From Rheinheimera pleomorphica (GTDB taxonomy: Bacteria; Pseudomonadota; Gammaproteobacteria; Enterobacterales; Alteromonadaceae), in NCBI RefSeq assembly GCF_011634895.1, contig NZ_SIRR01000003.1:372001-436000 (forward strand): 64,000 nt of DNA, written 5' to 3'. Shown in pieces: positions 9,702-19,005 of this stretch. A program made the translations under genes and the position numbers. A model generated the notes under the pieces. That model did no database searches. It worked only from the letters and a program-made list of their open reading frames with translations, and was not told where the DNA came from. Positions within the stretch are counted from its first letter, which is position 1. Every line of letters begins with the position of its first letter.

Positions 9702-12398
9702 TTACAGCCAGCGGTCCTGCCGTTTTGTCCGAGGTTTAAACGCTGCAGAAAACGCCTGCATACGTGCTTTAAGCAGTTGTTCTCTGCCGCTATCACTGCG
9801 ACAGTAGATTAAATCACCGGGACCGACGTATTTACTCCAACAACGATAAAAAATACTGGCTTGCTCTTTGGTTGTGGCCAATCTTAGCGGCACCGCATGA
9901 TAGTCATCACGGGCCATGCCAAGAAAATTGCCCGCGCGAATCACCAGATAGCGTGGGTTTTCAATAGGTGCTAAAACTTCGTGTAAACAATCGGCAAATA
10001 GTGAAGAGTCATAAAAGCTGCCGCCTTGCAGTGACAAAAACACATGACCGTTTTCCAGCTCTGTTGTTTGTACCGTTAACTGCCGAAATGGGGTGCTGAT
10101 ATGGCCGCTTTGACATAAGGCTTCGGTCAGCGCCATACCAATTTGTTTTAAGCTGCCGTCTGTGGGTAAATGGCGCCACAGTATCCGGGCTGTGGCAATA
10201 CAGCTGGGTAACAGATAGAGCATACCGCCAATAATGCCTAGCGTGAATACCATTAACATAGCGCTAAAGCCGGTGCGGCCAAACCCCAGGCTTATTACAC
10301 TGACCAGGCTGAACAATAAACTAAACTGTGCTAACAGGTATTTAAAGCTTTGCACGCTGTGGTAGGTGCGAATAGCCGGTAATTTAATCGTACTTACCCC
10401 TGGAGCAACCTTTGCCTGATGCTCTACCGTTAGTGCTTTTTGCCAGCGCTGTGATAATTGATGCTGTTGTTTTAACCGGTTAGCCATGCTGTTATTGCTA
10501 TTGCGGATCAGGTCCTGCGGTTGGTTACTGTGTATCAGTTTATCCAGCGCCTGGGTATTCAGTCTGGCGAAGCCACTCTCAATCACATCTTTGCGTTCAG
10601 ACAGGCCAACAAAAGTATCAAACCTGCGACTTAACTCCTGCAAATCCTGTAAACCAAAGAATGATTTAGTGTCCACCGCCAACAGGTGCCAGATACTACT
10701 GGTTTTGGCAGGGTTGGTTTTATCCAGCCTGATCGCCCGGCCGCGCATTTGGTTGGTAAGCATAAAAGAGCCAACATTACTGGCCAGCACTAAAGAGTTC
10801 ACCACAGGGGCATCCCAGCCTTCGCCTAGCAAAGCGCGGGTACCAATTAGCACGTGAATGTCACCGTCACAGAGCAATTGGGTAAACAGCTGGCTTTGGG
10901 CATTTAGCGGCCCGGATAGTTTGATGTAACCGGGGGGCGCTTCAAAAGCACTGTAGCTAAGCTTATATTGGCTTAGTGTATCGCTATGCTTTTGCAGCAG
11001 AGTGGCAGGCAGTAAACTCAGGCGGCCGGTTAGCAAGGCTATGCTAAGCGTTGGTGCGGTATGTTGCCGTATCGCATCAAACACCGGCCAGGCGCCCAGC
11101 GCAGGCTGCCCGATGTGAATACCAGAGCTGATAGCTTCATCGCGGATATAGTCTGTCAGGATCACCTGACGTAATTGCTGCCCTCTTAGCTGATATTCCA
11201 GCTGGTGAATTTTAACGCAAGCCGTAATTTTTACCGGGTTGAGCGCCAGGTCACGCTTAAGCTGCGGGTGCTGTGCCAATAACAGTTCACGTTTATGCAG
11301 CAGCTGGCTGGCGCTAAGCTGGCGTCTTAACTGGTTGATATACTCTTGTTGTGCCGCAGTGGCTGAGAAGTCTGGGCTAAACAGCAGGGCAGACAGCAGT
11401 ATTTGCCAGTTTTTGCGGTTTAGTGTAGGGATATCTTTGTAGCTGAAGTCGAGGATCTGCAATAACCCTATCGGCAGATGTTGCTGGTGCGCGGCTAAAA
11501 ATGCCAGCAGGGCAACGGCAAGTTCTGGTTGGCTCAGTATGTCTTTGGCACTGATGGTTGCATTTAGCCATTTATGTTGGCGGATTAGCTGAAGGAACTC
11601 AGGCTGGACAAATAAACTGTCACACAAAGCGACAACCTTGTCGTCATGCTCGAGCAAACGTTTTTGTTCAGACTGATTAATGGCCTCAGTCCAGATGTAG
11701 TCCTGATGTGGGCATAAGGTTCCGGCTTTTACCAGCTCCGGGACTGATATTTCCTCATCGACCGGGCCGCATAGCTGCTCGTAGCGCTGCCAGTTGTGTT
11801 GTTGTGAGTCATAAGGCGGTGTTGCGGTTAACGAGACTAAAACAAGCTCGGGTAACGCTGCACACAGCTTGTCCAATACCTGCCACCAGGCGTTAGTAAG
11901 ATGATGCGCTTCATCCAGAATGAGTACGCCAATCTGATGTTGTTGCACAGTAGTAATAAAGCAGTCTATTTCACTCTTGTTAAGCGTGTCAGGCTCGGTT
12001 TCTGCCGGGTTATCTTCTGGCACCAGATCCGTCTCCTGCTCAGCTAACTGGCCCGACAGTTGCCAGTGCAGTGCCTGATAGGTCACTGATGTCAGTACGC
12101 CCGGTTGGCGGATATCGGTGCTGGTCCAGTTTGGCAGCGCAGCCGTGTTTGCTGGCTGGAAGTCTGCCAGACGCAACAACCATTGATCGCGGATAACGCG
12201 GGTGGGTGATAATACCAGGGTTTTTTGTTGTAACAGCCTGAAAACCTCCAGCCCCAAGCTGGTTTTTCCTGCGCCTGGTGCTGCGACAATATGCAGTTTT
12301 TTATCCGCCATATGGCAGTGAATGGCATCAATAACTCTTTGTTGATAAGGACGCCATGGGTAGCGAAACGACAGTTGGTGAAAAGGCAAAGGCTGCAT
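9702..12398 (-). CDS. DEAH-box SF2 helicase-like protein with C-terminal membrane segments
   Basis: An 898-residue protein with the two-lobe SF2 helicase core. It has an ARF-like lead (WRPYQQRVIDAI), Walker A APGAGKTS with K45, Walker B DEAHH beginning at D162, motif III SLTATPP, and lobe-2 motifs GTRALLGEGWD and QMRGRAIRLD (about residue 550). It then departs from ordinary helicases: about residues 685-733 form two adjacent hydrophobic segments, followed by a soluble tail of about 165 residues of unknown family. This predicts a membrane-tethered nucleic-acid-dependent ATPase. It stands alone in its operon, divergent from glnK. Relationship to restriction or defence helicases is possible but unproven. 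Confidence 0.75.
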   Translation of the reverse strand: MQPLPFHQLSFRYPWRPYQQRVIDAIHCHMADKKLHIVAAPGAGKTSLGLEVFRLLQQKTLVLSPTRVIRDQWLLRLADFQPANTAALPNWTSTDIRQPGVLTSVTYQALHWQLSGQLAEQETDLVPEDNPAETEPDTLNKSEIDCFITTVQQHQIGVLILDEAHHLTNAWWQVLDKLCAALPELVLVSLTATPPYDSQQHNWQRYEQLCGPVDEEISVPELVKAGTLCPHQDYIWTEAINQSEQKRLLEHDDKVVALCDSLFVQPEFLQLIRQHKWLNATISAKDILSQPELAVALLAFLAAHQQHLPIGLLQILDFSYKDIPTLNRKNWQILLSALLFSPDFSATAAQQEYINQLRRQLSASQLLHKRELLLAQHPQLKRDLALNPVKITACVKIHQLEYQLRGQQLRQVILTDYIRDEAISSGIHIGQPALGAWPVFDAIRQHTAPTLSIALLTGRLSLLPATLLQKHSDTLSQYKLSYSAFEAPPGYIKLSGPLNAQSQLFTQLLCDGDIHVLIGTRALLGEGWDAPVVNSLVLASNVGSFMLTNQMRGRAIRLDKTNPAKTSSIWHLLAVDTKSFFGLQDLQELSRRFDTFVGLSERKDVIESGFARLNTQALDKLIHSNQPQDLIRNSNNSMANRLKQQHQLSQRWQKALTVEHQAKVAPGVSTIKLPAIRTYHSVQSFKYLLAQFSLLFSLVSVISLGFGRTGFSAMLMVFTLGIIGGMLYLLPSCIATARILWRHLPTDGSLKQIGMALTEALCQSGHISTPFRQLTVQTTELENGHVFLSLQGGSFYDSSLFADCLHEVLAPIENPRYLVIRAGNFLGMARDDYHAVPLRLATTKEQASIFYRCWSKYVGPGDLIYCRSDSGREQLLKARMQAFSAAFKPRTKRQDRWL

Positions 12399-12570
12399 CC
12401 TGCATCTAATACTGCGCTGAATAGTACCTTTTCGCGTTACAAAATTGCAACGTTGCCGCGGCGATTTTTATGCACTTACACAGGGAAAAAACGCACCTAA
12501 ATGGTGCGCTTTTCTTCGTTGCTAGCCCGCGCAATGTTGTAAGTTTTTGATATTTATGTATTTCACAAAG

Positions 12571-12587
12571 TTGGCACAAGGCTTCCT
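12571..12587 (+). promoter_or_regulatory. Candidate sigma-54 promoter for glnK-amtB
   Basis: ttggcacaaggcttcct matches TTGGCACG-N4-TTGCT with correct spacing, but the -12 element reads TTCC instead of TTGC. It lies 46 bases before the glnK ATG. Nitrogen-regulated glnK-amtB operons are normally NtrC/sigma-54 dependent. The rest of 12399-12632 holds a short cgcacc/ggtgcg hairpin near 12492-12508 and no gene. Confidence 0.45.
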
Positions 12588-12620
12588 TAGTAAATAACGA
12601 ATCGCAAAGACGACTACTAA

Positions 12621-12971
<351 letters not shown>

Positions 12972-12983
12972 GGAGCCGTTATC

Positions 12984-14255
12984 ATGCAAGAGCAAATTTA
13001 TCACTTACAGTATGCGATGGACACCTTCTACTTTCTGATCTGCGGTGTGCTGGTGATGTGGATGGCCGCGGGTTTCTCCATGTTAGAAGCCGGCCTGGTG
13101 CGGGCGAAAAACACCACTGAAATCTTAACCAAGAACGTGGCCTTATATTCTATCGCCTGCATTATGTACCTGGTGTGCGGCTATGCCTTTATGTACGGCG
13201 GCGAGTTTTTCTTAAGCGGTATTAATGCCGTAGATGTTGACGCCACCCTGACCAGCTTTGCCGAGCGTGAAGATGGCTTCACCGGCGGTGCAGTGTATTC
13301 AACTGCATCTGACTTTTTCTTTCAGGTGGTGTTTGTCGCAACCGCCATGTCTATCGTGTCGGGTGCCGTGGCCGAGCGTATGAAGCTATGGGCCTTTTTA
13401 GCCTTTGCTGTGGTAATGACCGGCTTTATTTACCCGGTGCACGGCTCCTGGACCTGGGGCGCTGAGGGTATGTTTGGCGTAAACCTGGATGATCAGTTTG
13501 GCTTCTCTGATTTTGCCGGCTCAGGCATTGTACATATGGCCGGTGCAGCAGCCGCGTTAGCCGGTGTATTACTGCTGGGTGCGCGTAAAGGCAAGTACAG
13601 CAAAGACGGTAAAGTAAACGCGATACCGGGCGCCAATATGCCGCTGGCCACCCTGGGTACCTTAGTGCTGTGGATGGGCTGGTTTGGTTTTAACGGTGGT
13701 TCAGTGTTAAAGCTGGGCGATATCAGTAACGCTAATGCGGTTGCTGTGGTGTTCTTAAATACCAACGCCGCGGCAGCTGCTGGCGCCGTAGCCGCACTGG
13801 CCTTATCAGTAATTTTATTCCGTAAAGCCGACTTAACTATGGCGTTAAACGGAGCGCTGGCGGGTCTGGTGGCAATAACAGCTGAGCCATCAACGCCTAC
13901 AGCATTACAGGCAACGTTATTCGGTGCCATCGGTGGTGTGATAGTAGTGGCCTCTATTATTGGCCTGGACAAACTGAAGATTGACGATCCGGTAGGTGCG
14001 ATTTCAGTACACGGTGTGGTGGGTCTGTTTGGTTTATTGATTGTGCCACTGAGCAAAGACGGCGCTACCTTCACGGGCCAGTTAATTGGTGCGGCTGCTA
14101 TCTTCGCTTGGGTATTTATTGCCAGCCTGGTGGTGTGGTATGTGCTGAAGTTAACCATCGGTATTCGTGTTAGCGAAGAAGCTGAGTATGAAGGCGTAGA
14201 CGCCTCAGAATGTGGTATTGAAGCCTATCCTGAGTTTGTCGCGTCGGTAAAGTAA
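12984..14255 (+). CDS. amtB: Ammonium transporter AmtB
   Basis: A trimeric inner-membrane channel for ammonium with about eleven membrane helices in 423 residues. Key residues are visible: the twin pore histidines at H153 (YPVHGSW) and H343 (SVHGVVGLFG), and the signature ending a helix with GAAAALAGVLLLGARKG. The start at ATG 12984 follows AGGAGC and gives MQEQIYHLQYAMDTFYFL, without a long signal peptide. It is co-transcribed with glnK, whose product gates it. The gene ends before hairpins at 14263 and 14389. Confidence 0.97.
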   Translation: MQEQIYHLQYAMDTFYFLICGVLVMWMAAGFSMLEAGLVRAKNTTEILTKNVALYSIACIMYLVCGYAFMYGGEFFLSGINAVDVDATLTSFAEREDGFTGGAVYSTASDFFFQVVFVATAMSIVSGAVAERMKLWAFLAFAVVMTGFIYPVHGSWTWGAEGMFGVNLDDQFGFSDFAGSGIVHMAGAAAALAGVLLLGARKGKYSKDGKVNAIPGANMPLATLGTLVLWMGWFGFNGGSVLKLGDISNANAVAVVFLNTNAAAAAGAVAALALSVILFRKADLTMALNGALAGLVAITAEPSTPTALQATLFGAIGGVIVVASIIGLDKLKIDDPVGAISVHGVVGLFGLLIVPLSKDGATFTGQLIGAAAIFAWVFIASLVVWYVLKLTIGIRVSEEAEYEGVDASECGIEAYPEFVASVK

Positions 14256-14388
14256 GCAGCCTGGGAGGTGTTAGTGGCACCTCCCGGGAGCCTGCTCAGG
14301 CAGCGGCACTGCAAAGTGCCAACGCCATGAGCTAAACCTAAATCCACTAAACTACGTCTATCCTTGTCCTTTGTCTTTTTATCTGACG

Positions 14389-14416
14389 CCCCGTGCCAAT
14401 TGGCGCGGGGTTTTTT
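14389..14416 (+). terminator. Rho-independent terminator between amtB and cydC
   Basis: The stem ccccgtgcc / ggcgcgggg with an AATT loop is followed by six T. Its downstream edge touches the cydC stop region. A second hairpin, gggaggtg/cacctccc at 14263-14285, lacks a T tract and is not called as a terminator. Confidence 0.85.
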
Positions 14417-16037
14417 ATTGCTCAGACAAGGTTAGTGTTGTGCTGTGGTTCAATTGCAGCTGTTGATGGCTGACAATAATTAACAGGCCAGATTGCTGAC
14501 GCTGTTGCAGTACTTTGGCTACCTGCTGGGCCGTTAGGTTATCCAGCCCGGCAAAGGGCTCGTCTAATAGCAAAATCGGCCGTTTAGTCAGTAATAACCG
14601 TGCCAGCGCGATACGCCGGCCCTGGCCACCCGATACAGCTGCACCATATTCGCCCAACAGGGTATCCAGTTGTTGCGGTTGCTGCTGTGCCCAGGTTTTT
14701 AAGGCGACATCGTCAAGTACTTGCCACAGTTCGCTGTCACTGGCGTCGGGGGCACCTAAGCGTAAGTTTTGTGCCAGGGTGAGATCAAATAAGTCTGGCT
14801 GCTGCGGCAAATAGCCAATGCTGTGGTTAAGCTGCCAATGCGACAGCGGCCAGCCGTTTAAGCTAAGCTCGCCCCGGTAAGGCAGTTCGCCAGCCAATGC
14901 CTGCAGTAGGGTAGATTTACCGGCACCGGAGACACCGTTGATAAACAGTAACTGGCCACTGCTAAGCGTAAAACTGATCTTGTGCGGCCCAACAATGGCG
15001 TTGGGCTGACGGGCGGTCAGTTGGCTGGCCGCCAGTTTAAATGGGCCTGTTGGTACAGGCCCGGAAGTTTGCGCTGCGGTGGGCCCCGCCAACTGATTTA
15101 GCCTATCACGTGCGGCTAAACTCAGCCCCAGTGCCACTACACTGTGGCACAGTGGCGTAAGGATTTCATACAGTGCCCACAGTACCAGTAGGGCCGCCAG
15201 CAGTAACGGCACCTTAAGCTGACCTTGTGCCAGTGCTGCACCGCCTTGCCATAACAGTAATAATGCAGATAGCCCCAACAAACAGTGTTGCAGCAATACC
15301 GTGCGGTTAATCAGCTGTTGTTGGCGCTGTTGCAGGGTTAATAACTGGCGATCGGCCTGGTTAAACCGCTGCAATTGTTGCTGCCAGCGTTGCCATAACA
15401 CTAAATTGGCCAGCAGGCTAAGTGGCTCCAACAAGGCCTGCCGTCTTTGCGCGGCAGTGTCGGCTTGCTGGCGGGACAGTTTAACGGCAGTAGATAACCC
15501 CAGCAGCGGCACAATAAGGGCAGCGATAAGCAGCGGAATGGCTGCCAGCAACAGACTGTTGGCCAGTAACGCCCAAAATAGCAGCAGCAAGGCACTAAGC
15601 AATATGGCCGATAGCCAGGGCGCGACCACTTTGAGTGGAAACAGATCGAGTAAATCAATATCGCTGACCAGACGCTGTAAATCGTCGGCCGAGTGATGCT
15701 TGGCGGTTTTGCTTTGTGCCATCAGCTGAAAGCGCGATACCCGCAGGTCTTTGAGTAAGCCAAGTGCAGCGTAATGCGAGCTTAAGCGCTCTGCATAACG
15801 GCCGGCGGTGCGACCGATAGCACAAAGCCGGATCATGGCAGCCGGGCGAAAATAATCAAAGCCAACGCCCAGGCTAACGAGTCCTGCCAATGCGGCGGCG
15901 CTGATAAACCAGCCGGATAATGCCAGCAACGTGACCACTGCGACAAAAGTAACAAAACCCAATAACAGGGCCAGCGACCAGGCACCGCGGCGGCTTGTCA
16001 TTAAACTACGAAGACGAATAGGTTCAGGCGCGTGCAT
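14415..16037 (-). CDS. cydC: Thiol reductant ABC exporter subunit CydC
   Basis: Half of the CydDC heterodimer, which exports cysteine and glutathione to the periplasm and is needed to assemble cytochrome bd. The protein has an N-terminal six-helix domain and a C-terminal ATPase with Walker A GVSGAGKST, signature SGGQGRR and Walker B LLLDEPFAG. I choose ATG 16037: it has GGAGGTG four bases upstream and gives 540 residues, close to the family. The longer frame from 16127 lies inside cydD and lacks support. The start overlaps the cydD stop by 14 bases, consistent with coupled translation. Confidence 0.93.
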   Translation of the reverse strand: MHAPEPIRLRSLMTSRRGAWSLALLLGFVTFVAVVTLLALSGWFISAAALAGLVSLGVGFDYFRPAAMIRLCAIGRTAGRYAERLSSHYAALGLLKDLRVSRFQLMAQSKTAKHHSADDLQRLVSDIDLLDLFPLKVVAPWLSAILLSALLLLFWALLANSLLLAAIPLLIAALIVPLLGLSTAVKLSRQQADTAAQRRQALLEPLSLLANLVLWQRWQQQLQRFNQADRQLLTLQQRQQQLINRTVLLQHCLLGLSALLLLWQGGAALAQGQLKVPLLLAALLVLWALYEILTPLCHSVVALGLSLAARDRLNQLAGPTAAQTSGPVPTGPFKLAASQLTARQPNAIVGPHKISFTLSSGQLLFINGVSGAGKSTLLQALAGELPYRGELSLNGWPLSHWQLNHSIGYLPQQPDLFDLTLAQNLRLGAPDASDSELWQVLDDVALKTWAQQQPQQLDTLLGEYGAAVSGGQGRRIALARLLLTKRPILLLDEPFAGLDNLTAQQVAKVLQQRQQSGLLIIVSHQQLQLNHSTTLTLSEQ

Positions 16038-17748
16038 TTGCACCTCCCTGGCGTAAAAGGTTACCGCCCTCAGGTAACTGGATAACCTGATCCAGCCAGT
16101 CCAGGCCATGTAACTGATGACTGACAATGATGACGGTTTTACCTAGGCTTAAGCGACCAATAAGTTGGTGTAAGCGGTAGGCGGTAGCGCCATCCAGGTG
16201 CGCTGCCGGTTCGTCCAGCAGCCAGATCGGAGCATCACGCAACAACAGTTGTGCCAGTGCCAGCCGTTGTAGCTGACCGCCGGACAGGCCCAGGCCGCGC
16301 TCGCCAAGCAGGGTGTCCAGCCCCAGAGGTAAACGGCTTAACAGAGGCCATAACTCAACCTGGTGTAATACTTGTTTTAACTGCTCGTCTGTGGCCGCTG
16401 GCATGGCCAGGCGCAGGTTTTCAGCAATGCTGGCGGCGATAAAACGGCTTTGCTGCGCCATATAGCCCAGCTTGGCTTGCCACTGGGGCAGGTTCACTTC
16501 AGACAGCGCTTGCTGGTTAAGCCATATTTCACCCTGATAGGGCGTAAAACCAAGCAGGGCATCTAATACACTCGATTTACCACAACCACTTGGCCCCTGC
16601 AGTGCAATACGTTCACCTGCGGCAATTGCGATGCTGAGCGGGGCCAGTCGCTGGCGGCCCTCTGCGCCAGCAATACTAAGCTGGTTGATGTGAATAGCCG
16701 GTGCCGCTGCAAAACTAAGCGGCTGATTACCGTTATGCTGCCAGGCCTGCTGAAGGAGTATTGGCTGCAGTTCAGTGATGGCGGCTTCTGCCAGCGCTTT
16801 GGCGTGGTAATCACTGCCCAGCTGACGTAGCGGCGCATAAAATTCCGGTGCCAGCAGCAAAATAAATAACGCGCCCTGATAGGGTACCGGGATCTCGCCT
16901 TTGGCCCAGGGCAAAATGCCTAATAAACCTAAGCCTAAATACAACGCCAGCAAGGCGATGGCCAGCGCAGAGAAAAACTCCAGCACAGCGCCGGATAAAA
17001 ATGCCATCTTCAGCACCCGCATGCTGCTGTCGCGATAGCGCTCTGCCGCGTGGGCGACCGAGTTACTGGCTCTGTCCAGCGCGTTTAGCTGACGCAGCGT
17101 TGCTATGCCCCGCACTAAATCGAGAAAGCGACCGCCCATGCGGCTAAGTTCAGTAAACTGCTTTTGGCTGGCGCTGGCTGCAGCATTGCCCAGTAAAATC
17201 ATAAACATCGGCACCAGTGGCGCTGTCAGCAGCAAAATGGCCGCTGCCAGCAGGCTGTAGTAGGCCGTTGCCAGCGCCATGATCACCGGTGTGACTAACA
17301 CCAGATAACGCTGCACATAATAGCGGCTGATAAAACCATCCAGTGCATCAACCTGCTCCAGCAGCTTGGTACTGATGGCACCATCAGTACCGTACTGGCT
17401 TTTGCCCGGCCCGGCTGCGGCAATCGGCTGAAGTAGCTGCTGACGCAGTGTTAAGCGCACCTGCTGGCTGGCTTGTACGCTAAGTTGCTCGCGGCCATAG
17501 TGCAGCAATGGCCGGCCCAACAGGCACAAGGCAAGAGCAGGCAGTAAGCTGGTTAATAAGGTTGGGGTAGGGCTTTGTCCGTTGGCCAGTGCGGTTAGCC
17601 AGTCGGCAAACAGCAGTGATAACAGATAAGATTGCAGCACAAGTAAGGCGACTGCCGCTATCGCCAGCAACAGCGCCTTGTTTAGCCGCGGTTTAACGCT
17701 TTGCAGCAGCTGGTTTAGCTGCTGCAGGGGGGGCGATGGTTTACTCAG
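16024..17748 (-). CDS. cydD: Thiol reductant ABC exporter subunit CydD (apparent CTG start)
   Basis: Partner of CydC in the cytochrome bd maturation exporter. Membrane domain first, then an ATPase with Walker A GPSGCGKSS, signature LSGGQLQRL and Walker B LLDEPAAHL. No ATG, GTG or TTG lies between the in-frame stop and TTG 17670, and that TTG would begin inside the first membrane helix. The CTG at 17748 overlaps the cydX stop region, has AGGA eight bases upstream, and adds the 26 hydrophilic residues expected from E. coli CydD, giving 574 residues. The coordinates assume this CTG; the function is certain, the start is not. Confidence 0.88.
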   Translation of the reverse strand: MSKPSPPLQQLNQLLQSVKPRLNKALLLAIAAVALLVLQSYLLSLLFADWLTALANGQSPTPTLLTSLLPALALCLLGRPLLHYGREQLSVQASQQVRLTLRQQLLQPIAAAGPGKSQYGTDGAISTKLLEQVDALDGFISRYYVQRYLVLVTPVIMALATAYYSLLAAAILLLTAPLVPMFMILLGNAAASASQKQFTELSRMGGRFLDLVRGIATLRQLNALDRASNSVAHAAERYRDSSMRVLKMAFLSGAVLEFFSALAIALLALYLGLGLLGILPWAKGEIPVPYQGALFILLLAPEFYAPLRQLGSDYHAKALAEAAITELQPILLQQAWQHNGNQPLSFAAAPAIHINQLSIAGAEGRQRLAPLSIAIAAGERIALQGPSGCGKSSVLDALLGFTPYQGEIWLNQQALSEVNLPQWQAKLGYMAQQSRFIAASIAENLRLAMPAATDEQLKQVLHQVELWPLLSRLPLGLDTLLGERGLGLSGGQLQRLALAQLLLRDAPIWLLDEPAAHLDGATAYRLHQLIGRLSLGKTVIIVSHQLHGLDWLDQVIQLPEGGNLLRQGGANARA

Positions 17749-17854
17749 CGGGAGTTTCCTCGCCTTCGTAGCCTTTTAACTCCAGCCACATCGCATTGAT
17801 AATGCCAAATGAGCAGGCCAGTAACACGCCTAAAATCCAGGCAAAATACCACAT
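17741..17854 (-). CDS. cydX: Cytochrome bd small subunit CydX
   Basis: A 37-residue single-helix protein beginning MWYFAWILGVLLACSFGIIN, almost the same as the start of E. coli CydX (MWYFAWILGTLLACSFG). It stabilises the haem environment of the bd oxidase in the inner membrane. ATG 17854 has AAGGAG seven bases upstream and lies 14 bases after the cydB stop, the conserved position. It is below the size normally picked up by gene finders. Its 3' end overlaps the proposed CTG start of cydD. Confidence 0.95.
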   Translation of the reverse strand: MWYFAWILGVLLACSFGIINAMWLELKGYEGEETPAE

Positions 17855-17867
17855 ATCAGGCTCCTTA

Positions 17868-19004
17868 TTAGTACAGTGAGTGGCTGTTATCGCGGATATG
17901 CTGCTCGTTTAAGCGCCCGCGCATCACATAGTAACCCCAGCCGGTGTACGCCAGAATTAACGGCACAAAAATACATGCCACGACAAACATAATCATCAGC
18001 GTGGTTTCACTGGCGGTGGCATCCCACATGGTCAGGCTATGTGCCGGATGGCTGCTCGATGGCATAACAAAGGGAAACATGCTGATACCGGCCGTGAGAA
18101 TTACCATTGCCATGGCCAGTGACGAGCTGACAAAAGCACTGATATGACGTTTGGCTTTGCTGGCCAGCGCACAGCCAATAAAGCCCAGTACCCCAAGCGC
18201 CGGTACCAGCCACAGCAGCGGTAGTTTGCCGTAGTTAACAAACCAGCCGCCAGCAGCGACTTCTACCAGTTTCTCGGTAGTACGGTTAGCGCCGTTAGTG
18301 TCAATGACACTTTTGACGACATAACCATCAATACCGGCATACAGCCAGATGCCAGCCAGCACAAACAGCAGGGCACAGAGCCAGGCCACAATCGTTGATA
18401 ATTTCTCGCTACGCGCTTTTAGCTCGCCTTCGGTTTTAAGTTGCAGGTAAGTGGCGCCGTGGTTAACAATCATCAGTAAGCTCAGCACACCTGCCAGCAG
18501 GGCAAAGGGGTTTAACAGCGCCCAGAAGCTGCCGGTGTAATGCAGGCGCAGAATATCGTCAAAGTAAAACGGCACGCCTTGCAGCAGGTTGCCAAAGGCC
18601 ACGCCAAAGATCAGCGCTGGTATGGCAGAGCCGGCGGTGAGCGCCCAGTCCCAGCGGCTGCGCCAGGTTTCACTGTCAATTTTGGCGCGGTATTCAAAGC
18701 CGATAGGGCGTAAAAACAGCGCAAACAGGGTTAACATCAGTGCCAGATAAAAACCACTGAAGGAGGCGGCATAGACGGTGGGCCAGGCAGCGAATAAAGC
18801 GCCGCCAGCGGTAATTAACCATACCTGATTACCGTCCCAATGCGGCGCTATGGCGTTAATCATCACGCGGCGCTCGTCGTTGCTGTTACCCAGCACCTTT
18901 AACAGCGCGGCCACGCCCATATCAAAGCCATCGGTAATCACAAAGCCAATCAGCAATACGCCAATTAGCAGCCACCAGATAAAACGTAGTGCTTCGTAGT
19001 CCAT
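17868..19004 (-). CDS. cydB: Cytochrome bd ubiquinol oxidase subunit II
   Basis: Non-haem-ligating subunit of the quinol:O2 oxidoreductase; 378 residues, about eight to nine membrane helices. The N-terminus MDYEALRFIWWLLIGVLLIG and the motif GFDMGVAALLK match the CydB family, as does HWDGNQVWLITAGGALFAAWP. The gene starts one base after the cydA stop and is followed by cydX, cydD and cydC, so oxidase and maturation factors form a single operon. Confidence 0.97.
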   Translation of the reverse strand: MDYEALRFIWWLLIGVLLIGFVITDGFDMGVAALLKVLGNSNDERRVMINAIAPHWDGNQVWLITAGGALFAAWPTVYAASFSGFYLALMLTLFALFLRPIGFEYRAKIDSETWRSRWDWALTAGSAIPALIFGVAFGNLLQGVPFYFDDILRLHYTGSFWALLNPFALLAGVLSLLMIVNHGATYLQLKTEGELKARSEKLSTIVAWLCALLFVLAGIWLYAGIDGYVVKSVIDTNGANRTTEKLVEVAAGGWFVNYGKLPLLWLVPALGVLGFIGCALASKAKRHISAFVSSSLAMAMVILTAGISMFPFVMPSSSHPAHSLTMWDATASETTLMIMFVVACIFVPLILAYTGWGYYVMRGRLNEQHIRDNSHSLY

Positions 19005-19005
19005 G

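Noticed and set aside
12492-12508. cgcacc/ggtgcg hairpin followed by cttttctt as a terminator
   Set aside because: It lies between divergent genes with nothing to terminate on the plus strand, and the stem is only six pairs.
13493-14158. Minus-strand open frame (221 codons) inside amtB
   Set aside because: amtB is unambiguous on the plus strand, and the antisense translation has no domain or ribosome site.
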